Shown: positions 1 to 6,146 of the stretch, in pieces | Layout: the number at the start of each line of letters is the position of its first letter | How positions within the stretch are numbered: position 1 is the stretch's first letter | Source: Pseudomonadota bacterium | GTDB taxonomy: Bacteria; Pseudomonadota; Gammaproteobacteria; Burkholderiales; Ferrovaceae | Direction: 5' to 3' | Assembly: GCA_021832305.1 (NCBI GenBank) | Contig: JAKBLB010000002.1 | Coordinates: 108,794 to 144,695 of the forward strand | Length of the DNA stretch: 35,902 bases | The notes under the pieces: model-generated | The model's database searches: none | The model's input: only the letters and a program-made list of their open reading frames with translations | What the model was told of the DNA's origin: nothing | Made by a program: the position numbers and the translations under genes

Positions 1-1
1 G

Positions 2-880
2 GTGGTGGACGGTCACCGGGTCGGGCAGGCATTGTTGGTGACGGGCAGCGCTCGCATGGAGACGTTCCGGCAAGCCGGCGATTCATTGGCGGGACGGTAT
101 TTTGCCTTTCGCTTGCATCCCATTTCGGTGCGTGAGTGGTGTGCGCAGCAGGGAGTTGATCCGGCTACGGCACTCGACCATTTGCTGGAGCGGGGGGGAT
201 TCCCGGAGCCTTGTCTGGCTGCCGATTCGGTTCAGGCCGACCGTTGGCGGGCGCAATATTTCACCGATCTGATACGCGAGGATGTGTTGGAGTTTTCGCG
301 TTTGCATGAGATCAATACGATGCGGCTGTTTGTCGAATTGCTGCGCGAGCGCGTGGGATCACCGTTATCTTTGGCCTCGATTGCGCGCGACCTGGCGGTT
401 GCTCCCGCGACCTTGAAGCGGTACCTCGATATATTGCAGGCGTTGTTCGTCGTGTTCACGGTCCATCCGTGGCATCGCAATGTCGGTCGTGCCATTTTGC
501 AAACCCCGAAAGTGTATTTTTTTGATGGTGGCTTGGTGCGTGGCGACTCAGGGGTTCGTCTGGAGAATGCGGTAGCGACCATGTTGTTGAAGCAGGCGCA
601 CTTTTGGCAGGATAGCGCAGGGAGAGAGGCAGGTCTGCACTACATTCGCACCAAGGATGGCACGGAAGTGGATTTCGCGCTGAGCGAGGCCGGGGAACTG
701 CGACAACTGATCGAATGCAAGTGGGGGGACCATAGGCCACACCGGGCTTTGGCACGCTTCGCAGAGAGATTTCCCGATACCGAGGCAGTGCAACTTGTCT
801 ATAACTTGCGGCAGGAAGAATTCCGCCACGGGATCACGATAACGGACGCAGCGGGTTGGCTGGCGCGGTTGGCGACATGA
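2..880 (+). CDS. AAA+ ATPase with DUF4143 domain, 5'-truncated by window edge
   Basis: C-terminal part of a predicted ATPase of the AAA+/DUF4143 family; the N-terminus with the Walker A motif lies before the window. The visible part begins at a sensor-like LLVTGSARM segment, followed by the family-typical RYFAFRLHPISVREW and LERGGFPEP stretches. The DUF4143 region (about residues 85-250 of the visible part) carries a helix-turn-helix-like segment (SLASIARDLAVAPATLKRYLD) and a nuclease-like end containing TEVDFAL and LIECKW. Such proteins are widespread and of unknown cellular role; some related genes sit beside toxin or defence genes, but no such neighbour is visible here. The stop is a normal TGA, so only the 5' end is missing. 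The family call is firm and the function is not known. Confidence 0.85.
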   Translation: MVDGHRVGQALLVTGSARMETFRQAGDSLAGRYFAFRLHPISVREWCAQQGVDPATALDHLLERGGFPEPCLAADSVQADRWRAQYFTDLIREDVLEFSRLHEINTMRLFVELLRERVGSPLSLASIARDLAVAPATLKRYLDILQALFVVFTVHPWHRNVGRAILQTPKVYFFDGGLVRGDSGVRLENAVATMLLKQAHFWQDSAGREAGLHYIRTKDGTEVDFALSEAGELRQLIECKWGDHRPHRALARFAERFPDTEAVQLVYNLRQEEFRHGITITDAAGWLARLAT

Positions 881-1114
881 GGGGCATCATCAGGCAACCC
901 ATGAGCGGAAGGTGTATTCCCTGTTCGTGCGGGCATTGGTGGCTACGATCCAGATTCGCGGAGGATTTTTTAATGAGCCGGGCTTGAGTGTCTTGGTGGA
1001 AGCGGTCGTGGAACGTCTGTGGTATGGTCGGGTTGGACAAAGCCCGGTAATCCCCCAACCTCGACGATGAAATTGTCACTGCTACGGGAGGGGACTTCAA
1101 CGCAAACGGCACCA
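881..1114. other. intergenic stretch with a start-less open frame
   Basis: Between the DUF4143 gene and the ompA terminator I find no gene with a start codon and ribosome-binding site. Frame 3 of the plus strand stays open from about 876 to a TGA near 1070 and reads plausibly protein-like (for example LFVRALVATIQIRGG and LSVLVEAVVERLWYG), but it has no ATG and only an unsupported GTG at 912. It may be a gene remnant. A strong GGAGGA is followed by ATG at about 974, but that frame closes after four codons. Confidence 0.3.
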
Positions 1115-1144
1115 GAAAAAACCCGAGGGGGTTACCCTCGGGTT
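1115..1144 (-). terminator. intrinsic terminator of the ompA-like gene
   Basis: On the minus strand, a 10-bp GC-rich stem (1135-1144 with 1120-1129, loop 1130-1134) is followed by a run of T (the A run at 1115-1119 on the plus strand). It lies about 45 bases after the stop of the OmpA-family gene. Confidence 0.9.
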
Positions 1145-1190
1145 GGATGATCCGGAACAGGAGGCTGGAAGCCCTCCTGTGTGGGATCGA

Positions 1191-2441
1191 TTACTGCATG
1201 ACGTGAACTTTCTTTTCTTCACGCACGGTGTAGTGGACTTCCACATGACGATTCTGGGCACGACCTTCCGCTGTCTTGTTGGAAGCGACGGGATTCGCCA
1301 TGCCGTAACCCTTGGTATGGATACGATCCGCTGCCACGCCATGCTTGACCAGATATGCCTTGACGGCGTCGGCACGACGTTGGGACAACTTCACGTTGTA
1401 AGCCTTGGGCCCGACGTTGTCGGTGTAACCGTCGACGTTGATATCGGCTTCAGGATAGTTTTTGGAGAAGTCCACGACCTGGGTCAGTTTTTCGTCGGCG
1501 GTCTTGTTCAACACGGCTGAATTGAATTTGAAGTTGGCCCCATCGAGGCTGACGGGTTTTTCTTCGGTGATGATGCGCCACCGTTCTGGTGCAGGAGCGG
1601 GGGCAGCCACAGGTTCCGGAGCGGGGGCAACCACAGGTGCCGGTGCTGCTGCGGCAACGTGGCGAGGCGGTTTGGCAGCGCCGAAGTAGTAGTTCACACC
1701 CACGGTGTAGGTGTTGTTGTTCATGGTGTTGGCATTATTGGACACCGACATGGTGTTCCATTCGCCCGCCACGCTCCAATGGGGGGCAAACAGATACTCG
1801 ACCCCCAGTCCACCATTGGCTCCATTACCCGACAATCCGGAGGCGGAGCCGGTTCCGACCAAGTGACCATAGCCCAACTTGGCATAAGGCATCAACTTGT
1901 CGGTCACCGGGATCCCGAACTTCAGGCCCAAGCCGTAGTCGTGGCTACCATAACCCTGGTTACCAGAGAAATAACTGGAGCGGCCCGTGCTGTTGTAACC
2001 ATAACCAGCATCGATGCCCAGCACGGTGCGACCCAGAGCCCAACCATAACCGGCCTCGAGCCCGAGAGCCGTACCATAATTGTGATTGCCAGGGATTCCA
2101 GGGGTTGCACCGCCTGTCAATGCGCCGGGATTGCCCACCCCCATGTTGGAGTCGTTGACGCCGGCCTTGGCACCCACATAGGCACCGGTGAAGGGGCCGT
2201 GGTAGCGTGTCAGGAAATTATCCACGTCATTGACGGCATCCTTGGCGCCATTTTCGACGGTGGTTCCAGCGGATTCAACGCCATTGACGACAGTGGTTCC
2301 TGCGGATTCAACGCCATTGACGACAGTGGTTCCTGCGGATTTGACATCACTTTCGGTGGTAGACAACATGCCATCGGCAAAGGCTGAGGCAACGGGTAAG
2401 CCCATGAGGGCCAACACCAGCAATTTCTTTTCGAATTTCAT
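1191..2441 (-). CDS. OmpA-family outer-membrane protein with N-terminal repeats
   Basis: Predicted 416-residue OmpA-like protein that spans the outer membrane and binds peptidoglycan. The open frame extends upstream to 2669, but ATG 2441 is preferred: it is preceded by GGAGAG and begins a clear signal peptide (MKFEKKLLVLALMGLPVASA). After the signal come nearly three copies of an 11-residue repeat (core SAGTTVVNGVE), then a barrel domain opening with GAYVGAKAGV and ending in YTVGVNYYFG, a Pro/Ala linker (about residues 275-305), and a C-terminal OmpA domain with INVDGYTDNVG and QRRADAVKAYL. It is monocistronic, with its own terminator. An 18-bp palindrome about 190 bases upstream also occurs before ompW. 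Family assignment is certain; the ligand or role of the repeat segment is unknown. Confidence 0.93.
   Translation of the reverse strand: MKFEKKLLVLALMGLPVASAFADGMLSTTESDVKSAGTTVVNGVESAGTTVVNGVESAGTTVENGAKDAVNDVDNFLTRYHGPFTGAYVGAKAGVNDSNMGVGNPGALTGGATPGIPGNHNYGTALGLEAGYGWALGRTVLGIDAGYGYNSTGRSSYFSGNQGYGSHDYGLGLKFGIPVTDKLMPYAKLGYGHLVGTGSASGLSGNGANGGLGVEYLFAPHWSVAGEWNTMSVSNNANTMNNNTYTVGVNYYFGAAKPPRHVAAAAPAPVVAPAPEPVAAPAPAPERWRIITEEKPVSLDGANFKFNSAVLNKTADEKLTQVVDFSKNYPEADINVDGYTDNVGPKAYNVKLSQRRADAVKAYLVKHGVAADRIHTKGYGMANPVASNKTAEGRAQNRHVEVHYTVREEKKVHVMQ
2248..2345. repeat. 33-bp tandem repeat inside ompA-like gene
   Basis: Two perfect 33-bp copies (2271-2303 and 2304-2336) are preceded by a degenerate partial copy at about 2248-2270. 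The period is a multiple of three, so copy-number change would keep the frame; each copy encodes one SAGTTVVNGVE unit just after the signal peptide. Confidence 0.9.
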
Positions 2442-2631
2442 AGGTACTCTCCATGACTTGGTTATTGTGACGCTAAGACTACCGCCAGCAGACCGATGAT
2501 GACTGGCTTCTGGCTCACTATGCTTCCATTGGGCATCGCTTCGGACGGCCTCGAATTCCGTCACAGTGTAAAGACTTTCTACTCGTGATGCCAGTGACAT
2601 ATGCGGATTGGTGCGTTTGAACAGAAGGGAG

Positions 2632-2649
2632 TGTTGTGTATTTGCAACA
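2632..2649. promoter_or_regulatory. palindromic operator candidate upstream of ompA
   Basis: TGTTGTGTATTTGCAACA has perfect TGTTG/CAACA arms around 8 bases; here the arms extend one more base to six. The same 18-mer with two central changes occurs at 18631-18648 upstream of ompW. The binding protein is not identified. Confidence 0.55.
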
Positions 2650-2711
2650 CCCGAAGGGGAAAATATCACGTCAATTTTTTCCCCGGAATTCTTCGCAAGA
2701 TTCTCTGTCCC

Positions 2712-2738
2712 TTGATAGAGGCAAGATGATGATAGAAT
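2712..2738 (+). promoter_or_regulatory. promoter of tRNA-Arg(CCU)
   Basis: TTGATA (2712-2717) and TAGAAT (2733-2738) are separated by 15 bases, giving a start near 2745, four bases before the tRNA 5' end. The short spacer lowers confidence. Confidence 0.5.
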
Positions 2739-2748
2739 GCGCAGGCGC

Positions 2749-3048
2749 GTCCCCGTAGTTAAATGGATATAACGGCCCCCTCCTGAACATCATTGGGCAC
2801 CGGTCATCGAAAGAGACCGGGTGAATGCATTCAAAGTCGGTGAACCCCCTGTGCCAGGCACGAGGCAATACCGAGCAAAGTTCCGGAATGCTGGAAAATG
2901 TGTAGAGACTTGACGGATGCGGCCTGTCATCCCCGCAGGGGATTAGGGTCAAGGTAAAGTCCAGACCACGAACGAAAGGATTTTCGGCGGCGAAAGCCGA
3001 AGTGGGAAGAAGGGGCAATTACAGGTTCGATTCCCGTCGGGGGCGCCA
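2749..3048 (+). tRNA. tRNA-Arg(CCU) interrupted by a group I intron
   Basis: Exon 1 is 2749-2784 and exon 2 is 3010-3048; joined they form a 75-nt tRNA with encoded CCA (3046-3048). The acceptor stem pairs 2749-2755 with 3038-3044. The D arm (2758-2761 with 2770-2773) and anticodon stem (2775-2779 with 3012-3016) are intact. The anticodon loop reads CTCCTAA with CCU at 2782-2784. The T arm has one A-C mismatch (3023 with 3035). The body closely resembles E. coli tRNA-Arg(CCU), including the four-base variable loop. The split lies directly 3' of the anticodon, between positions 36 and 37, the site used by known bacterial tRNA group I introns. The gene should be functional after self-splicing, not a pseudogene. 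Confidence 0.93.
2785..3009 (+). ncRNA. group I self-splicing intron, IC3-like, in tRNA-Arg anticodon loop
   Basis: This 225-nt insert has the hallmarks of the small tRNA introns of Azoarcus tRNA-Ile and Agrobacterium tRNA-Arg. The 5' exon ends in CCU, able to pair with an internal guide GGG (2795-2797) with a U-G wobble at the splice site, and the last intron base is G (3009). A P2 hairpin pairs CCGGTC with GACCGG. The core contains TCAAAGTCGGTGAA and ATACCGAGC (P4 strands), GCATTC/GGATGC (P3), a TTCC/GGAA P6 hairpin, the P7 segment GTGTAGAGACTTGACGG with its partner AAAGTCCAG, and a P9 region with TTCGGC/GCCGAA. No homing endonuclease frame is present. Subgroup and element names are by comparison from memory; splicing itself is inferred. 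Confidence 0.92.
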
Positions 3049-3179
3049 CCCGCATTTTTTACCCTTTCCGGTATTTTCCGCCCCAAACGGAAACTTTCTG
3101 CACTGCGCTACGCCAAAACCTACGCCGGGATTCTGGAACACTTTACGCCACGATGCCATGTGTCTCGGGTGCGTTTGAT

Positions 3180-3473
3180 CTATGGCCCATAATCGCCCAC
3201 ACATAGCCGGGACAACGAATTCTGGAATTCTTCTATCGGCACGGGCCTGGCAAACAGGTACCCCTGATGTGCGTGACAACCGTTGCGTTCGAGAAAATCG
3301 CGCTGCTGTTCCGTCTCCACGCCTTCAGCAATGACTTTCAGGCCGAGGTTATCGGCCATCCCGATGATGGTGCGGACGATCGCCGCATCGTTGACCTGGA
3401 TCTGGTAGAGGAGTTCAAATTGACTGAGCGGCAGCGCTTGACGCAGTTCGTTGACCAGAGCGGCACTTGTCAC
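3180..3473 (-). pseudogene. EAL-domain (c-di-GMP phosphodiesterase) remnant with internal deletion
   Basis: The 97-residue frame joins the first strand of an EAL domain ([20 protein letters not shown], about residues 9-28) directly to its C-terminal third ([20 protein letters not shown], then [18 protein letters not shown] and [10 protein letters not shown]). The central region of the barrel, including the EAL signature and most metal- and substrate-binding residues, is absent, and so are upstream sensor or GGDEF domains. A full EAL domain is about 240 residues. The junction keeps the frame open, so a short peptide could be made, but no phosphodiesterase activity is possible. I read it as a decayed gene, perhaps from a deletion beside the tRNA locus. 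GTG 3473 has a GGAAG upstream. Confidence 0.8.
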
Positions 3474-3622
3474 CTTCCGCTCACCACCAGCATCCGTGAG
3501 GCAGAAAAATCAACGAAAATGCATGGCGTCACTAATCCGCATCTTATCCCCTGGATTTACGCGCTTTTTAACCCCTGCTTACAGGGTCCAGTACTCTGTG
3601 TTTGATAAGGTGTCAGACGGCA

Positions 3623-5053
3623 TCAGGCACGGTAGAGCGCCAAGGTTTGGATTCTGGCCCGCCCATGGTCCACCATGGGCGGCCAGTATTCTATCGGATA
3701 TCGATCTCTATCCGCTTCGGGCATGCGCCATGGCGCATGAATCCAGTGCAGCGGACAATGGGCCAGTTCCGGTACATAGCGTCGAATGAATTTTCCTTCC
3801 GGATCAAAACGCTCAGATTGAGTGACAGGATTAAATAAGCGAAACCAGGGTTGAGCATCGCAACCGGTCGAAGCGCACCATTGCCATCCCCCGTTGTTGG
3901 AAGCCAGGTCATAATCCAGCAGATGATTGGCAAAATGGCGTTCTCCCCAGCGCCAATCCACCTGAAGATCTTTGACCAAAAACGAAGCGGTAATCATGCG
4001 CAAACGGTTATGCATATATCCGGTCTGATGCAACTGACGCATGGCAGCGTCGATCAGGGGGTAGCCGGTATGTGCCTGACACCAGAGTTCGAAATCCGTG
4101 GTGGATCCAGGGTAAATCAGTGCGTCGAAGCGGGGGTTATAGCAACGACCCTGCGCCAAATCCGGGCGATGATACAAAATCATCTGATAAAAATCTCGCC
4201 AGATCAGTTCGGTTAAAAAGGTCTCAGGACCCTCGCCCGTCATGGATCGAGCCATTGCGCCAACCCTGCGTATGGAAATGGTGCCGAAACGCAGATGTGC
4301 AGATAGGTAGGAAACCCCTTTTATAGCAGGATAATCGCGGGTCGTCTTGTAAGCAGTCATGCGTCGAGAAAAGTCGGTCAATAATTTCTCCGCTCCTGAA
4401 CTTCCTAAGGGGATCGGCAATCGGGTCAACGAGGTGGCTTCAAATCCTAAACTGGAGAGCGACGGAAGGGGGGCGGTGATTCCCCGAGCCAGTCTGCTCA
4501 AATGCGGACGAGTCTCATGAGGCTGTAAATCCTGGGGTGTAAGTTTCCTGAGCCAGGCCGTGCGGTAAGGGGTGAAGACTGTATAGGGACGATTTTGGAC
4601 CGTCACCACTTCATTTCTTTCAAAGATGACCTGATCCTTGAATTGATGCCAGGCAATCCCCAGGGAGTAAAGAGCCTGGGCAACCGAGTTATCCCTTTGC
4701 AGGGCAACCGGGTCATCATCGCGATTGCAATAGACGGCTTGAGCGCCGATTTGATGGGCGAAACGCGGAATTTCATCGCAAGCGCGACCATGAAGCACAG
4801 TAAAGTGCGCGCCAAGTTTGCGCCATTCGCCGGCCAATTCCTGAATGGCATACCAGATAAACTCCACCCGAAGATCGGTCCGACAACTGAGTTTGTCAAG
4901 AATCTCCGTGTCAAAGACGAATACCCCATGAACTGCGGAATGGTGTAGGAGTGCGTGGTGAAGTGCGGCATGATCGTCTATTCTCAAGTCACGGCGAAAC
5001 CAGCAGATGGCGTGGTCGTTTTTCCGTGAAGCAGTGGTAAAGGTATTCATCAC
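3623..5053 (-). CDS. phrB: deoxyribodipyrimidine photolyase (class I CPD)
   Basis: Light-driven repair enzyme that splits cyclobutane pyrimidine dimers with reduced FAD. The 476-residue length fits the family. The N-terminal antenna domain opens with CWFRRDLRIDDHAAL (about residues 17-31). The FAD-binding domain has TRDYPAIKGVSYLSAHLRFG and ELIWRDFYQMIL, followed by GYPLIDAAMRQLHQTGYMHN, NRLRMITASFLVKDLQVDWR and DLASNNGGWQWCASTGCD. These match the PhrB rather than the cryptochrome-DASH or (6-4) type. Start: GTG 5053 or ATG 5050; AGGAGG is 7 bases before the GTG. It is divergent from the CBS-domain gene. A 14-bp hairpin lies in the last 22 codons (3654-3686). The antenna chromophore cannot be read from sequence with confidence. 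Confidence 0.95.
   Translation of the reverse strand: MMNTFTTASRKNDHAICWFRRDLRIDDHAALHHALLHHSAVHGVFVFDTEILDKLSCRTDLRVEFIWYAIQELAGEWRKLGAHFTVLHGRACDEIPRFAHQIGAQAVYCNRDDDPVALQRDNSVAQALYSLGIAWHQFKDQVIFERNEVVTVQNRPYTVFTPYRTAWLRKLTPQDLQPHETRPHLSRLARGITAPLPSLSSLGFEATSLTRLPIPLGSSGAEKLLTDFSRRMTAYKTTRDYPAIKGVSYLSAHLRFGTISIRRVGAMARSMTGEGPETFLTELIWRDFYQMILYHRPDLAQGRCYNPRFDALIYPGSTTDFELWCQAHTGYPLIDAAMRQLHQTGYMHNRLRMITASFLVKDLQVDWRWGERHFANHLLDYDLASNNGGWQWCASTGCDAQPWFRLFNPVTQSERFDPEGKFIRRYVPELAHCPLHWIHAPWRMPEADRDRYPIEYWPPMVDHGRARIQTLALYRA
3654..3686. repeat. long inverted repeat within the 3' end of phrB
   Basis: Arms 3654-3668 and 3673-3686 pair over 14 bp with a single bulged C (3660) and a four-base loop. 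It lies inside the coding sequence for residues around YWPPMVDHGRAR, about 30 bases before the phrB stop. It might stabilise the 3' end of the mRNA or pause transcription. Confidence 0.75.
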
Positions 5054-5092
5054 CCGGAATCCTCCTGTCAGGAACCGTGATTCTACCAGTCT

Positions 5093-5121
5093 GGGGAACT
5101 ATTTTTTCTCTATAATTCCCC
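5093..5121. promoter_or_regulatory. inverted repeat spanning a TATAAT box between phrB and the CBS gene
   Basis: GGGGAA (5093-5098) and TTCCCC (5116-5121) are separated by 17 bases. A perfect TATAAT (5111-5116, plus strand) sits inside; no good -35 is seen. It may be the promoter region of the CBS-domain gene with an operator. The same half-sites with the same spacing occur at 2656-2684. Confidence 0.35.
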
Positions 5122-5263
5122 AACCGCAAGGATCTTCACATGTTGTAGCGGCTTTCAGGTTGTCGTACTTCTTCTGCAGGCGAGAACGCTGCGAGCAGAT
5201 CTCATGCGACCGACGAAAAACTCTAATGAACCATTTGGATTCAATATTCAACGAGGAGAAATC

Positions 5264-5935
5264 ATGTTTGTCGGCATGTGGATGGTAAAAGATCTATTAA
5301 CGATCGGCCCCGATGAGTCCGTTGGCAATATCGCCACGCTCATGGCACAACATCGCATTCGCCGTCTGCCGGTAGTCGATAAAGCCCATGACAGCAACAA
5401 ACTGTTGGGCATTGTCTCTTATTCCGATGTGTTGCACGCTTTTCCCGCCGACCTGAATCCCTTCTCGTCCGTAGCCAACGATGAGTTCTCCCAGCGCATG
5501 AACGGCACCTCTGAACTGACGGCAGCCGATATCATGCGCGATCATCCGCTGACCGTCTTGCCACAGGATCCCATCGAGAAAGCAGCCAAACTGATGCGCG
5601 ACAAAAAAATTGGCGCATTACCCGTAATCAGCCAGGATCATCTGGTTGGTTTGATCACGGAATCCGACCTGTTTCGTGCCTTCGCCTCCCTCTTTGATAC
5701 CCATGAACCCGGCGTTCGCATCACCTTTGACATTTCGTCTGGTGAAGATGTCTTTCCCATCGTTGCCGAATTGATAAAGAAACATCAATTAAAACTGCAT
5801 ACCTTGGTTTCCCTGCCCCATCACAGCCGTGCCTTATGTGTCATCGGCGTATTCGGCCGCCATACCGATAAACTGGTGGATGACCTGTGGAAGTCCAAAC
5901 ATGCCGTCGTCAACGTCATAGCGCTGACTCCCTGA
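5264..5935 (+). CDS. tandem CBS-domain protein (AcuB-like)
   Basis: A 223-residue cytoplasmic protein with two CBS motifs and a C-terminal regulatory tail. CBS1 (about residues 8-65) contains MVKDLLTIGPDESVGNIATL and HRIRRLPVVD; CBS2 (about 85-140) contains TAADIMRDHPLTVLPQDPIE and KKIGALPVISQDHLVGLITE. The tail (about 150-223) resembles an ACT-like ligand-binding fold. CBS pairs bind adenine nucleotides, and AcuB-type proteins are thought to be regulators, but the partner is unknown here. ATG 5264 is chosen because GAGGAG lies five bases upstream; the frame is open back to 5204 without support. No adjacent acetoin or IMP dehydrogenase gene gives further context. Confidence 0.85.
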   Translation: MFVGMWMVKDLLTIGPDESVGNIATLMAQHRIRRLPVVDKAHDSNKLLGIVSYSDVLHAFPADLNPFSSVANDEFSQRMNGTSELTAADIMRDHPLTVLPQDPIEKAAKLMRDKKIGALPVISQDHLVGLITESDLFRAFASLFDTHEPGVRITFDISSGEDVFPIVAELIKKHQLKLHTLVSLPHHSRALCVIGVFGRHTDKLVDDLWKSKHAVVNVIALTP

Positions 5936-6061
5936 GAAAACACCATCACCTCAAGTGCCAGGGAAGCGGGTTTATGGACCTTGCCTTGGTTCCGAGCGTG
6001 TCTCTCCAGCGCCCTACAAAGAAAAAAACCTGGGCGATTATGCTCTGACGCTTTGATTTTA

Positions 6062-6140
<79 letters not shown>

Positions 6141-6146
6141 GTTAAC

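Larger units (their letters stand above)
2442..2748. other. ompA / tRNA-Arg divergent intergenic region
   Basis: This 307-base stretch holds the upstream region of the ompA-like gene (minus strand) and the promoter of tRNA-Arg(CCU) (plus strand). It contains the palindrome at 2632-2649, an inverted repeat with 8-bp arms at 2656-2663 and 2677-2684, and the tRNA promoter at 2712-2738. No convincing -35/-10 pair for ompA was found; a TACACT hexamer at 2565-2570 (minus) is only a weak candidate. Confidence 0.5.

Noticed and set aside
2442-2669. N-terminal extension of the OmpA-like protein to 2669
   Set aside because: It would bury the signal peptide at residue 77; GGAGAG before ATG 2441 gives the proper start.
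2785-3009. Reading the split tRNA as a pseudogene with a random insertion, or the insert as a riboswitch
   Set aside because: The exons join to a complete tRNA and the insert carries the group I core and boundary bases.
2671-3279. Minus-strand open frames across the split tRNA (2671-3018 and 3019-3279)
   Set aside because: They cover the tRNA exons and intron core; the RNA structure explains the sequence and the peptides show no domain.
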